Shown here: piece by piece, positions 36,674 to 48,991 of the stretch | How the letters are laid out: every line of letters starts with the position of its first letter | How positions within the stretch are numbered: the first letter of the stretch is position 1 | Assembly: GCF_035582795.1 (NCBI RefSeq) | Contig: NC_134367.1 | Span: 312,501 to 376,500 of the forward strand | DNA length: 64,000 bases | Origin: Mycteria americana | Lineage: Eukaryota > Chordata > Aves > Ciconiiformes > Ciconiidae | Direction: 5' to 3' | Translations under genes and position numbers: made by a program | The notes under the pieces: model-generated | Told to the model about the DNA's origin: nothing | Seen by the model: only the letters and a program-made list of their open reading frames with translations | Database searches by the model: none

Positions 36674-38328
36674 TCAGGCATCGGTCCTGGTGCTGACGGC
36701 TGGCGAGGGCTCTGCGCTGGCTGGTGGGGGCTGCGCCACAACGGGTATCTGCGGATCTGGAAAAGAAGAGCTGCAGATCAGCGGCTCAGCCCCATCTCGT
36801 GGTGCCAGCGAGCAGGGACCTGGGACCTCCCAACATCCTCACGAAGGCTCCCAAAGGCCAAGGCTCCCAAACCTCTAGCCAGCGCGCAGCCATGCAGCAG
36901 TGCCCCTCACCCCACAGAAACCTGCAGAAGTGACTCAGGGGCGGTCCCCGTAGACACCAGTATGGCCAATGCCCAGGGAACAAAGCCAGCCGGGAGCACG
37001 GCTGCTCTCCCCATGTCCCTTCCCAGGAGGGCACGAGCCCAAGCGTCTCTCGGCCGCAGACCCTTGCAGGGGCTTCAGGGAGCCCTTGCCCGGGGAAAAC
37101 AAGGAAGGAGAAGGCATCCCCACGGCCTGTGCGGTGGTTCCCTTGACTGCTGTCAGCAGCCCTGGTCTGAACAGAAAACACCGAGGGCTGGCTGGTAAGC
37201 AAGAGATGTGGCCAAGTCAGATCCGAGCCTCAAGCCAGAGCTCCGACCCACACCCAAGATGAGATGGGGGGAGCCCCCCCCAGAGCCCCACACAAGACAA
37301 AATGAGGCAGTCCCAGCCGCTGGGGCTCGAGACAGACGGAGACGGCCCAACTCACCACTGTCCTCCGCGCACATCTGCGCCTCCAGGTCCTTGGGGTCGA
37401 CGTACTTGTAGGACTCATCCTCCTTCGGCACACAACACGTCCCGCAGCAGAAGAAGCAGCAACAGCAGCAGCAGCAGCAGGTGAGAGCACCACAGCACAA
37501 AGCCAGAGCCTGCAGAGGAGGGGACAGCAGCCCCTGTGAGACCACCCGAGCCCCGCCAGCAGCCAGGCCCCTGTCACGGCAGCCCCGGCAACACCCCGCA
37601 CGGAGGACGGGCCATGGCGGCGGGGCAGGGCTCACCTGGAACCACCACTTGGACATGAGGAAGTAGTGCTTGACGGCATCGTCACCAAACTGCTCGGCCA
37701 CGTAGAGCCCCAGGGAGCCGTACTGGTCATAGAGGCGGCGCTTGTCCTCGTCGCTCAGCGTGGCGTGGGCGCTGTTGATCTCCTTGAAGCGCTCGGCTGC
37801 CGCCGGGTCATCGGGGTTCTTGTCCGGGTGGTACTTGAGTGCCAGCTTCCTGCGGGGCACTGCAGATAGGGCAGGCCCGCACGCCTGGCCCCCCCGGGAC
37901 TGGCCCCCCCGGCCTCACCGCCTGGACGGTCCCCGCACGCCTGGCTCCGGGGTCGACCTCCCCGGCCTCACCCCCGGGACGGGCCCCGCCGGCCCGCACT
38001 GCCTCGTCCCCGGCCTCGCCCCCCCCCCCGGTCCCCGCACCGCCTCGTCCCCGGACAGGCCCCGGGCCGGCCACCCCCCAGCCTGCACCGCCTGAACCCC
38101 ATGCCGGCCCCCCCCCTCCCCCCCCGCCCGGACGGTCCCCGCACCGCCTCGGCCCCGGGCCGGCCCTCCCGGCTCGCACCGCCTCGGCCCCCGGGCCGGG
38201 CCGGGCCCGCCGTACCGGTAGGCCTTCTTGATCTCCTCGGGGGAGCTGCCCTTCTGCAGGCCCAGGACGCGGTAGAGGCTCTCCCCGGCCCGGGACAGCT
38301 TCCGCTGCGGCCGCCCGGGCTCCGCCAT
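36674..38328 (-). CDS. DNAJC5G: DNAJC5G, cysteine-string protein gamma
   Basis: Hsp40 co-chaperone of the cysteine-string family, palmitoylated and vesicle-bound. Exons on the minus strand: 38216-38328, 37636-37849, 37356-37509 and 36674-36756, in phase throughout, giving 187 aa (human DNAJC5 198, DNAJC5G 189). A J domain with the HPD motif ([11 protein letters not shown]) spans about residues 15-85, followed by [15 protein letters not shown] and a string of 14 cysteines in [19 protein letters not shown] and GTCC. The tail contains DPKDLEAQM and ends [11 protein letters not shown]... like DNAJC5's TPIVIQPAS. Position next to TRIM54 fixes the assignment as gamma rather than DNAJC5 or DNAJC5B. 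Exon 4 uses the acceptor ending at 36757; a nearer AG at about 36751 would lose the family tail. Confidence 0.9.
37456..37480 (-). repeat. DNAJC5G: Coding TGC/CTG trinucleotide repeat in the cysteine string
   Basis: Six TGC codons in a row, then TGT and TGC, encode eight consecutive cysteines. The DNA is an uninterrupted (CTG)n/(CAG)n tract of six to seven units, which could vary in length. Confidence 0.85.
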
Positions 38329-38778
38329 GGCGCCCGCGCCCCGCGGACGGAGGGGGACGGCGGCACCGACCGGCCCGGCCCCGCGCCCGCCGCCGCTTCC
38401 GCCCGCGCCCGCCGCCGCTCTGCGCAGGCGCCGGCCCCGCGGGCTCCGCGCGCCTCGGACCCGGCCCCGGCCTCTCCCCGCGGCGGCCGCGCAGCCCCCG
38501 GGAGCGGTGGGAGCCGGGCACGGCCCCGCACAGCCCGGCCCGGCCCGGTCGCCCCCGCGCACGGCGACACCCCACCGCCCAGCCCGCGCGCTCGGCGACG
38601 CCCGCTCGCCCACCCCAGCACCGCCAGTCCGGGCGACACCCCCGCGGCACCGCCCGTGACAGCCCCCGCAGGCGGTGGCGCCCCCGCGCGTGGGCACCGT
38701 CCCCTGCCCGTCCCGGCGAGCGCGGCCCCAGCGCGAGGCGCGGGCAGGAGGCGGCAGCAGCCGGGGCCGCGCTGCTCC

Positions 38779-38784
38779 TTTATT
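38779..38784 (-). terminator. Poly(A) signal of the UCKL1-like gene
   Basis: AATAAA on the minus strand in the context CCCAATAAAGGAGC. It is about 1.05 kb past the stop codon of the UCKL1-like gene and about 450 bp before the DNAJC5G start codon. The 39350-39370 AATAAA copies are on the wrong strand. Confidence 0.75.
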
Positions 38785-39829
38785 GGGCACAGAACAGAGG
38801 CAGCGGCGGGCGGCGGAGCCGGGCCGGGCCGGGGGGCGGCGGAGCCGGGCCGGCCGCTCGCTGCGGGCCCGGACCCGCAGGCCGACGGACCCCGCGCCGG
38901 AGCCGCTCCCGCTGCCTCCGGGGGGGGGGGGGGGAGGGGGAGGTGCGCGGCCGCCGCCGCCCTCCCGAAGAAGAACCTGAGCGACGTGGGGCGGGCAGCC
39001 CGCAGCCCCGCGGCACGGCCAGCCCCCCTCACCGCCGCCGGGACGCTGGGCATCGAGGAGCCCGCGGGGCCGGGCGGGTCCCCGGGGATGGACCCGCGGG
39101 GGCCGGACGCCCAGGGGCTGCGATGGCAGCGGGAGAGCGTTTGAATATCAAAGCCTCCCGCCGGCCCGGGGGCGAGGGCAGCCCCTGCCCTCGCAAGCGC
39201 CCGGAGCCCGCGTGGGGGCCTGGCCAGGGCAGGGAGGGGATGGAGCGTCAGATGTGGGGGGGACAAGGTGGTTCCTTGAGGAGATCCCCAATCCCTGATG
39301 TTTTTCAAGTAGCTGGCCTGCCCCGCTGGAGAGCCACGTGGGCGGCTGCTCAAAATAAATACAAATAAATACAGATTCCAGCAAGGGAGCCTGCCTGGCG
39401 CCCAGCCAGGGCCCGGAGGAAGCCTCAAGGGGACAGGACCCCGTCCCCCTCCTCCCCAGGGAAGAAGGTGACCGGCCCCTCAAGCACGGGCCGCAGGGAG
39501 ACCACCTCGCCCTCCTGCAGGCACAGCCAGCCCGGGGCACGGAGGCAGGTCTCGAGGGGCGAGGAACATCCCCTCTCCCTTGGGCCGCAGGAGACGCCAT
39601 CGCTCCCCCCTCGGAGGGGAGGATCGGCCCCTTGCGGGGTCGATCCTGCGGGGTGGAGGGAGAGGCTGGCAGCGAGGGGCTCATCCTGCGGGTCAGGAGA
39701 GCTGGGGGCTGGCGGGGCCATGCTGCGGGCGGGTGGGCACAGGCTGGTGGCTTGGAGCCCCTCCTGGGGGCGGAGGCGGGGGAGCCGGCCCCATGGCCAG
39801 CCCGGCTGGTGGCCCAGCAGCCAGCCAGC

Positions 39830-42800
39830 TCAGCAGTCCATGCCATCGCTCTCACACCAGGCAGAGGGGCCGTCGGTGCCGAAGTATCTGTCCCCAAAGT
39901 TACCTGAAGGACGAGGGGACAGAGTGAGGCGATGGCAGCACCAGCCCTGTTGCAATTCCCCGCCCCAGGGCTCCCTCAGCATGGCCGGGGGCATCCCACC
40001 AGGCTGCCGGGGCAAGGGGCTGGGGGCCCGGCCCGTGAGGCATAGCACACCCTTGTCCGCCCTCACCGATGCCTGGGATGATGTGGAACTCCTCGTTGAT
40101 CCTCTTGTCCACGGCGGTGGTGATGATGCGGACGCGGGGAAAGGCGTAGGCCACGGAGTGCACCCCCATCTCCGCCATCAGCAGCGACAGCAGGAAGATC
40201 CTGTCCTCCTGCACGTCATGGTCCTGCAGCACGCGGAGCCGTGAGAGCCCAGCCGGTGCCAGGAGGGCCCCGTGCCCCCACTCCACACCCCACCACCCCC
40301 GGCCCCTCACCAGCAGGACGCGCACGGCCATCATGGCTGCGGCTCCTGTGGACACGGTGCTGTCCATAAGGATGACGTAGTCCTCGCTGATCTCCTTTGG
40401 AAGGCGCAGGTAGTGGAGCTGAGGAGGGAAGGAGAGGTGGTCACCCATCCCACGATGCCGGGGGGCTCTGGGCCAGGGCAGTGAGCGCTGCTCACCTCGG
40501 GCTCCCCCGTGTCGTGGTTGGTCTGGATCAGGATCTTGCCCAGGCGGATGTCCTTGCACACAGCGGTGAGGGCCTGCTCCATCGTCTCCCCCGCTCGCAG
40601 GATGGACACGCCTGTGATCTGGGAAGTGACGAGAACGTGTCTGCCTGGCGCTGCGCAGGGGAAGCAGCCATTGGTGAGCTCCCGAGGCTCCAGCACCACG
40701 GGAGGGGGGAACAAGCCCTGCCGAGCAGCTCGTCCGCACAGGGACGAACCCCAGGAGCCACCAGCTTTTCCCAGTCTGTGCCGACCCGAGATGGGGCAGC
40801 CGCGTGCTTGCGGGGAGAAACGGGCCGGGACAGCATCTCACCCTCTGCCTGTGGAACCGCTTTCCTTCGTACGTTGTCCCCTGGGGCGTCTCCACAGTGA
40901 CCGACTGCAGAAAGGGGAGGAGAAGGGAGTGCAGACGAAGCTGGGCCCCCGCGTGGCCGGGGTGCTCAGGAGGGGGAGACGAGGCCGCGGCCACACCCGA
41001 GGAGCGGTCGCTCACCTTCAGTGGCAGGAAAGAGAGGGCATGTTCAATCAGCAGCCTCATCAGGCGCTTGGAGTAGAAGATGAATTCATCCCTGGTCGTG
41101 TCCTTGTTCCTGTTGAGAGACGACACCCGCGTGAGTCGACACTCCACTCCACAGACGGCAAACGGGACTCCAGAGGAAGGCCCGCACGAACAGAGAGCAG
41201 TCCGTGGGAACCTGGAAGCTCTTGGGGAGGAGACACAGTAATCATTGATGTTTCAGGGCTTGCTGAAGACCTAGGGTGATGTCTAGAAAGGACCACAGGG
41301 TCAAGAAACGTGTTCAGTTCCCCTGGAAGAGGAACTGAAAGGGGAACAAAGCCTGCAGCAGATCATGCAGATCGGATCAGTGAAAGGATGCCACGCGATG
41401 CTGCTCAGTCCTCCTCGGGACACACAGGACAGTTCAGAGCTGACGCTGCATGGTGGGCTAGCTGGACTAGCAAAGTGAATAAAGCCAACAGCAGAAAGGA
41501 GGGATAAGCGAGCACAACATGAGCAGGCTGGTGTAGGTGTACATCCTGACCCTGAACAGAGATGAGGCAGGTGCCTGAGAAGCAAGCACGGAGGTGCAGC
41601 ATTACTCACTCCAAGCGTGACCTCTAATCGCTGCCGAATCTCTTCTGAGGATTTGCAGGGCTGGAGATTTAGGACATAACTGCTGACTACGTGGAAAGAG
41701 CCAGGAGAAAAACGGGGGGCAGGAGCAGAACGTCAGGCAGCACCATTGGTTCTTGGGGCAACAGAAACTCAGGAGCAAGCGGCAAGTGTTTTGCACGGGC
41801 CCTGTCGGAGAGCACAAGGTGGAACAGGAGCACACCCAGGACGGGCCACGGCTCAGCAGGACAGCTGCCTCCAGGAGCACCTCAACGTGGAAGAGACCAG
41901 ACTGCACCATGGCCAAGAGCAGCTGGGTTACCTGACACCCGCAATGGGAAAACATCTGACACGTTCTCAACTCCTCTCCGTTTAAGTATCAAGTTAGAGA
42001 TAAACTACCGCCAGGAACCAGACAGAATTTGAAATACCTGGTGTTACCTCATCACAACACTGAAATGCTGAGGGCAAGAAATAAAATAAAGAAAATAAAT
42101 AGAAAACAGAATAAAACCACAATGGGATTGTAATTCCCAAGAAACCTCCCCTTCTCCCTGAGGAGGAGTAAAGCCAACTGTACGTGCACGCGTGCTAATC
42201 CCAGTGCCAGGGGCAGAGCGGGAGAGGGGCTGCCTTTTCTTACTGGGAGCGTTTTGACCATCAGCACACATACCTGTTGTAGTCTAACGCGTTCATCACA
42301 CAAAAGAAACCGCTGCACAAAACCTTGCGTTTCCTGCAACACACGGTTCTCAAAGCACAGTAACACGAACGTGCACAGCACTTCACTTAACGACAGGCAG
42401 GACTGGCCCGGCCCCGTGTTCCTCAGAAGGTACTTTCAGGTGAGCAGAACAGCTCCTCCACCAGCACTGTCAGCGTCAAGTGCAAAGTACCTACAGCAAG
42501 AGGTCACGCAGCAGGAAAAGGAGGAGAACCTGAGATTTGCTTGTCGTTTAAAACGTGGCCATAAAGAATCCACCGATGTCCATCTATCTCTCTCAGTCCG
42601 TGGCTGCTTTGGCAAAAGAGTAAGCAGCAGGTTGTAATGTAAGTGCCATTTTACTGGAGAACCGTCAAGAACAACCTCCTGGCTCCCTGGCTGAACAATA
42701 ACCAAGAGGCAGACTGACATCGAAGGACTGTGGTTAGCAAGACGCAGCTGGAATCTGTTTTCTCTTCTGTGACCTGTGTCTAAAGCAGTGCAGCCTGCGT

Positions 42801-45800
42801 ATACCCCTGGTATTTTCTGGAGAACGTAAGGAACAAAGGAACCCTACAGACATTTGCCAGTTTCCAGATGGAAGAGGTGGAACTGGCAACAGTCCAGAAG
42901 AGGCAGAAGGATACTGAATATTTTTACTCTGTATTTTAAGACATCATCTGCCACTTCTCACATCTCACCATGATGACAGACAGCCCAGCCAACAGTGCTC
43001 AGGAGAAGGATAAACAGTCACTACTATCCTGAGATATTTTTGCAGCCAGACCTGGGTAGCTCGCACCCGAGGGCTCTGCAATGACCAGAAAACCCAACTA
43101 ACGTGGACATTTCCCACAAGCCTGGGGACGGTGGGGCACTCCCAGAGAAGTCGGAAAATCAGTTCTGGTCTGGAAGAAACAGGCGCCCTGCCTACAGCTC
43201 TTCCGCGTGGGCTGTCAGCACGCGCGCTGCCCCACGGGTGGGCTTCACCCACACGCTCACCCACGGCAGCTTTGGAAGCACCGCCCGAGCTCCAGGCGCT
43301 CGAGCCTCCTGCCTCCACGGGCAGTCTCCCCCAGCCAGCCGCCCCTGACAAGCCCCACGCTGGCCCTGTCAGCCCCGGGGCTGCTCTGCCGCGGACAGGC
43401 GCAGTTTGCCTGACCTGGGTGGGACGGGCCCATCGGTGCTCCTGCAGAGGCGGGTTCCTCCGCAGCCTGCAAAAGGCGTCCCGGGGATGGAGGAGCGTCC
43501 TCAGTCCCTGTGCCGCGAAGGCCCCAGCGTGCTTCCCTTTCCGTGCAGGGGCGAAGACAACCAAGAAACTTCTCACCCAGGGGACAAGCAACCCTCGATC
43601 ACGCAAGGGGGAAGGGGCGATGCAAGGGGGGACAGCCCTGACATCCCCTGGCAGCAGCAGAGGACTCTCCCCGGATCGCTCCCGCTGTGCCTGCATGCCA
43701 AGAGCGCTCCCAAAGGGGACACCGCCATCCGCACACCGGGCCCGCTCACCCCGCTGCGTAACAGCACGGGCTCGGACCCTCCTGCCGTCGCCCGGGCAAA
43801 GCCCGAGGGCACGCGCCGCTCCAGGCGCTGCCCACCCCCTCAGCGGAGGGGGCAGCCGAGCTACGGGCAGCGCGCACACCCCCACGAGCCAGGAGCCCAC
43901 CGCTGGGCACAGCAGCACTGCAGCCAGCAGCTCCCGAGGACTCGATCTGCCCTGGCACTCTCGGCAGGAGACGGCAGGAAAGCGCTGGGCGACCTGACAG
44001 GGACCAGCAAGCACCTGACTGGGAGCCTGAGCACGGTGTCAGCTTGGCCCACGAACAGGAGTGTCTGTAGCTGAAAGCCAGCCATCGCATTCAGGCCCCC
44101 GGGAAACTTGAGCACGGACAGGTTTCATGTCTGAACCACCTCCTCTGGCGTTGGTGACTTCCCGGCACGCAGGGAGCACCTCGCTCTGCCCCTCGCTGAA
44201 GCACCAACAGGCACACGCTTCGCAAGGGCAGCTGCAGCGCGGGACAACGTGTCCTGCCAGAGCACAAAGTCCAAGGCTCAGGCCAGAGCACACTCGCTAG
44301 GAGAGGCAGGTGACCCACGCCACCCTCAGGCTGCGCTGCGGGGACGTCCCGGAGCCTTTCCACGAGCGTGTGGGTACCAAGACGCAAGCGGTGAAAGGAA
44401 CTGCCGTTCTCCTGCAGCAGAGAGAGCCCGAGATGCTTCAGGGCTGTTGGGGGGAGGAAAGGACTGTTCAGGCCCTGCAGAGTCCTGACGGGTGGCACGA
44501 AATGCTCCTATTGACTCTGGCGATCTGGACCTGATACCAAAGCGTCTTCTAAGTTGGAAGATACGACCCATACCCTATTACGCTGCCCATCTTCAGCCTG
44601 ATCATGAATAAAATAATTCAGCTACTCCAGTGCAGGACTATTTTTCAGTTTCCACCTCTCCACAATAACAGAAAATCACTCTGGAAACCACTTCTCCCCG
44701 AGATGCCAAGCCTGAATTTGCCATGACTATACTCGGCGAGATGCTCATCTGCTGCCACAACATAATCTTCCAGGAGGGCCCTCAGAGACAGAAGGCTGAA
44801 GCACAGAAGAGCCTTCAGTGTTGAACAACAGGGAAACGATGTTGGCCGGCAGCAGCCTGGCAAGCCGAAATCAACGGGCTGTCTCCAAGGGAGCCGCACT
44901 GGGAAAGGCAGGACGGAAAAAGGGAGGCTGGAGGGAAATCCTGGTTCCCAGCTCTAGCGCATCCACAGCCGCCAGGTTTGGTGTGCCAAGGCACTCCGAA
45001 AGGCAGTACTGGTGGGAGCACCAGCACTACACGAGGGCCGCCACTGCGGAAAGGGGCTGACAGCACCGCGGCAGCCGGAATGAAGACGAGAGATCAGATT
45101 TGCCAAGACACAGTAACTTCATGCACTGAGGTGCATGAGGCATGCATTGGCAAAAGGCATGCATTCGATCCCCTGCCGGTCTGGACCTCTCCAGGGAGCC
45201 CAGGAGAATGTCAGCAGGCAGGGAGCAGTGCCTCTGGGGCAGGGGGAAGCCCAGAGGGTCACACATGAGGGACGTTAACAGTTCCACATCATGCTGAAAT
45301 CACGCAGAAGCAAACGAGCACTGCCAAGTATCACCTACAGGCACCAGAAATACAAGCTGCCTTGCTGTTGCTGAACACAGGAACTTTTCACCAGAAGAGT
45401 TCCTCAGCTTAGAGATCTTAGTAACAGCACTGCTTCAGCTTTCCTTGCTTTCCTGGGCTGCAGCAGGATTTGAGGGGGTGGCTGACAGGCCAAGCCAACG
45501 CCCCTCATAAATGTGGTATTTTTCATTTACCATCTGGAAGAGGCAGTCCGCCTTCCCGCAGCCCGGCCGCTCACGCCAGCTCCAGAGGCACAGCGCCGCT
45601 ACGGTAACTCGAGATCAGCTCAAGATCAAGCTCGAGATCAGCGGCGCTGCTGGACTCCAACCACAGCCTGCATGGGTCTGATCAGGGAGGTCACCCTCCC
45701 TCCCTGGGGCAGCTGAACAAATTCCTAAATCTAAGCAGATTAAGGTTATTAGACGCTTGTGACATAAAGGCGGAGGCACGACAAGCCATTCCTGGCAAGG

Positions 45801-48800
45801 CAAAAAGACGCAGACTTCAAGGAGGAAGACAGGAACAGCAGCTACAGGTGAGAGGGGATTCAGTGCCTGCCCATGGTGCTGTCCCTTCCGGACAAGGGCT
45901 GGGCACACCTGGCCCCGGGCACTGCTAACGGATCAGCCCCGGCTCACGTTCGTCGGCTCTCCCAAGGGAACAGGAGGAGCCGTAGGTAGAAGGCCCGTGC
46001 CAGGTCCCGTGAACAGGAAGGGTAGAGATGGGGCGGGCTGCTGCACAAAGACGTGCGTTCTTCTCTCCCTGCATAACCCCGGGTAAGGGAAAACTGCTCC
46101 TTTGCAAGCAAACAACATTCAGCCTCTGGAGGTGCTGCTTCCCCAGGATCTCCCTTCGACCTTCATCTACCGTGAGCACACGGACGGCAGATGAGCTAGA
46201 GAAATCGGCTCAGCCATGAAGAAGCCACTGCCAGAGCACTGGAGCAAGACAACGCTGGAGGGACACGGTCACATCTGCTCCAAAGTCCCCTTAGCTGGAC
46301 CTGAACTCAGAACTACTGGAAGCCCACATCCTAGGGGTGAGGTGCGTGGGCTTCAGGCACTGGCACAGGTCTCTGCCCAGTGCACATAAGGTGCCGCATC
46401 ACCTGGCGAGGTACATCGCCTGGCTTTTTACTGTGGGAACTGCCTTCGGAGCCTGCGCTTCGGCAGGGAGGAGTCACAGGAGGAGCCTGGAGAAGGAACA
46501 CCTTGCTTCCTACAAGGAGGTGCACAGCCTGCGCGTGGTCATGAGGTTACGTTCTCCAAACCAGCACATGGGCGCCGGTAGCCAGCCACAGTGTGAGCAG
46601 GCGCAGGAGAAGAGCCCTGCTGAGCTCAGCATCCCCTTTCTGTTTTACAACCCAGTGCCAGAAATGCACGCAGGGGCTGCAAGCTTCTGCAACCACAGTA
46701 ACAAGGAACGTCTTAGTGGTCCCACGGGATTTGGCTCTTGACTAACACTACTGTCACCTGGAAAAAAGGAGCATCGGTGGGGAATGAAATGATCAAGTGA
46801 GCGGCAAAGTCATGCAAGCAGCAGCCTGGGTCCCTTCTGTAAGCTGGCTCTAAAACCAAGTGCCTCAGGAGAGGGGCAGCAAGGGCACCTCGCCCCGTGC
46901 CACCAGCTACTAGGTCTGTGCTCCAGCTAGGAAAGAGCTAACCAGTCTCCTCTCATCGTAAGAAAAGCCTGCCCGTGGCTCAAAAGTCACCCCAGGGCAG
47001 ATGTGCCAAGGTCTTGTCGCCAAAAAAGCATTTGTAGGCCAGAGCCTGCTCCGTTCAGCAGTTCTGCTCCAAGAAAACACCTACGTCCGAAGCCCTAAAT
47101 GCAGAGGAGGGAAAACTCACACCAGTTGTTGTGATCCTACAGAACAGCCCTTCTGTGAGGGACACAGAAGCCCTGAAGGAGGCAGGGACCTACCTGATGA
47201 TGGTGTGCATGCCTCGCACCTGCGGCGTGTTCTCCAGGACGCTCAGCGTCTTCGGCAGGGGCTGCCCTTGGTGGGCAGAGGCCAGAGCTGCCCTGCAACA
47301 AGGACGCGGTGATCAGAGCTACACAGCACACGCACACAGAGCCACCGTGTTGGACCCTCTCAGAGTAGGACGTAGCCCCCAGCTGAAGGAAGGCTCCTCC
47401 CGGAGAACCCGCTGCACAGGCTGGGCACCAGAAAGCACTTGGCCTTCCCGCCCGGATCCCCAGGAAAGCCCCACGTCTGGTACCAGATATGAGATCCCAA
47501 AGCAGTAGCACCCCATAAACCTGGGGCAAACCTCCCCCAACCGCAAATCCAGTTCTCCGCTGCCTCTGCACACATGAGCCTCTGCCAGCACCTGGCAGGC
47601 GGGAGCAGCAGCTCTGCACGGGCAAGACCCTGCTGTGTATCCTGGGACAGGGCTGCCTGGGTTGCACGGAGGTATGCGGACTGTCCCACCGAGGCTGCCT
47701 GCGCGGTGTCCCGGAGAACAGGGAGCACTGTCCGGGGCACTTCTCCCATAGAAGGGAGCAGCCTGGGGCACTCCAACATTCAGGGCAGGAACCACGCTCC
47801 AGAAAGGGACAGGAGCAGCGAGGGAGCCAGTCAGGCAAGTCAAGCATAGCTGCTGTGGGATGGGTTACACAGGAGCCTGCAGCCACAGCGAGACAACCGC
47901 CAAGAAGCTGCACGCAGGGCAGCCGCCTCGGCAGTCAAGGAAGAGCAGCTACACTCAGGCACCTCAGCAAAGCTTTGGCCAGCGGGGACAGAGAAGAGGC
48001 AGGGGACAGAGAAGAGCGGGTGCTGGCAGCCCTCCACCCCCAGCCCAGGAACCAGCCCCTCTGCAGCGGGCAGGGTCCCCACGTACCTGACAGTGATCTC
48101 GCGCTGGGTGGCAGAGCAGAGGCATCCAGCGTGGCGAAGGGGGAAAGGAAGAACACCCAGTCACTGCACCGGCCAGGTACAGCCACCGGACAGCCCCGGT
48201 CCAGCTCCCACCCCTTCTCCTGGGACTAAACCACGAGCAGGAAAACCACCGCTGGGCACAGCTGGGAGGCAAGGGCGGGCTGCCGGGGCGCAGCCAGGGG
48301 CGAGTGCGGTGGGGACAGCTGAGACCAGAAGAGCTGGCCGGGACCGAAGGGGACAGCAGGCGAACAAGGCCAGGCCAGATCGCAAGTGCCAGGCGTCACT
48401 GCCGGGGCGGGCACTGCGCCCAAACCCATCTCCGTTTCCCCAGCTCCCGTGTCGCAGCTCTGTCTGCCCCGAGAGCTGCACCAAGACCTTTGGTAAAGAG
48501 AGAGGCGACAGCAAGAGCCCCTGGGTGCTCCAGGAGCACAGGGCTGTGAGCAGCCACATCCTCCCCTCTGCGTGCAGAATCCTCCTCCTCCTCGCCCGCG
48601 CTAGCAGCCATCAATCAGCCCACCCCTCACCTTCTCCAGCTGGCTGTGCACATGCTGCACAATGAGGTCCAGGGCCACAAAGTTCTCCCCACCTGACAAG
48701 ACAGCGGAGAAGCCAGGTCAGACGCGCGCTAACCCAACCCCATCCCAGGACACCCGCTCCCGATGCTCGGGTCAGGTCTGGCAAACACAGCGCAGCCTCA

Positions 48801-48991
48801 CCCCTGGGCACCACGATGTCGGCGACCTGCACGGTGGGCTCGATGTACTGCTCGAAGGCCGGCTTCACAAACTTGTTGTATTGCTTGATGACACCCACGA
48901 CGTCACGCCCGTGTTCCATGATGTCGCGTTGCAGCCGCCGCACCAGCCGGATGTCAGAGTCCGTGTCCACAAACACTTTCATGTCCAGGAG
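39830..48991 (-). other. Exons 5-14 of the UCKL1-like gene, end of kinase and UPRT-like half
   Basis: Exon 5 has [20 protein letters not shown] and ADIVVPRG, the end of the kinase. Exons 8-14 have TLSVL...[72 protein letters not shown] and FGDRYFGTD. Exon 7 is a 17-nt microexon (REITVR with its neighbour). The exon 8-14 segment is the uracil phosphoribosyltransferase-like part. Confidence 0.87.

Noticed and set aside
36751-36757. Nearer AG as exon 4 acceptor of DNAJC5G
   Set aside because: It gives [10 protein letters not shown] with no family similarity; the acceptor 6 nt earlier gives [14 protein letters not shown], like DNAJC5.
38215-38221. DNAJC5G reading straight through the exon 1 donor
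   Set aside because: The frame continues as a run of Gly/Pro/Arg without J-domain similarity; the [10 protein letters not shown] exon at 37849 restores the family.
39350-39372. AATAAA copies as a poly(A) signal
   Set aside because: They are on the plus strand, while the genes on both sides are on the minus strand; no plus-strand transcript ends here.
41110-47193. A separate gene inside intron 8 of the UCKL1-like gene
   Set aside because: Open frames there are short and of low confidence, with no conserved domain or splice-supported structure.
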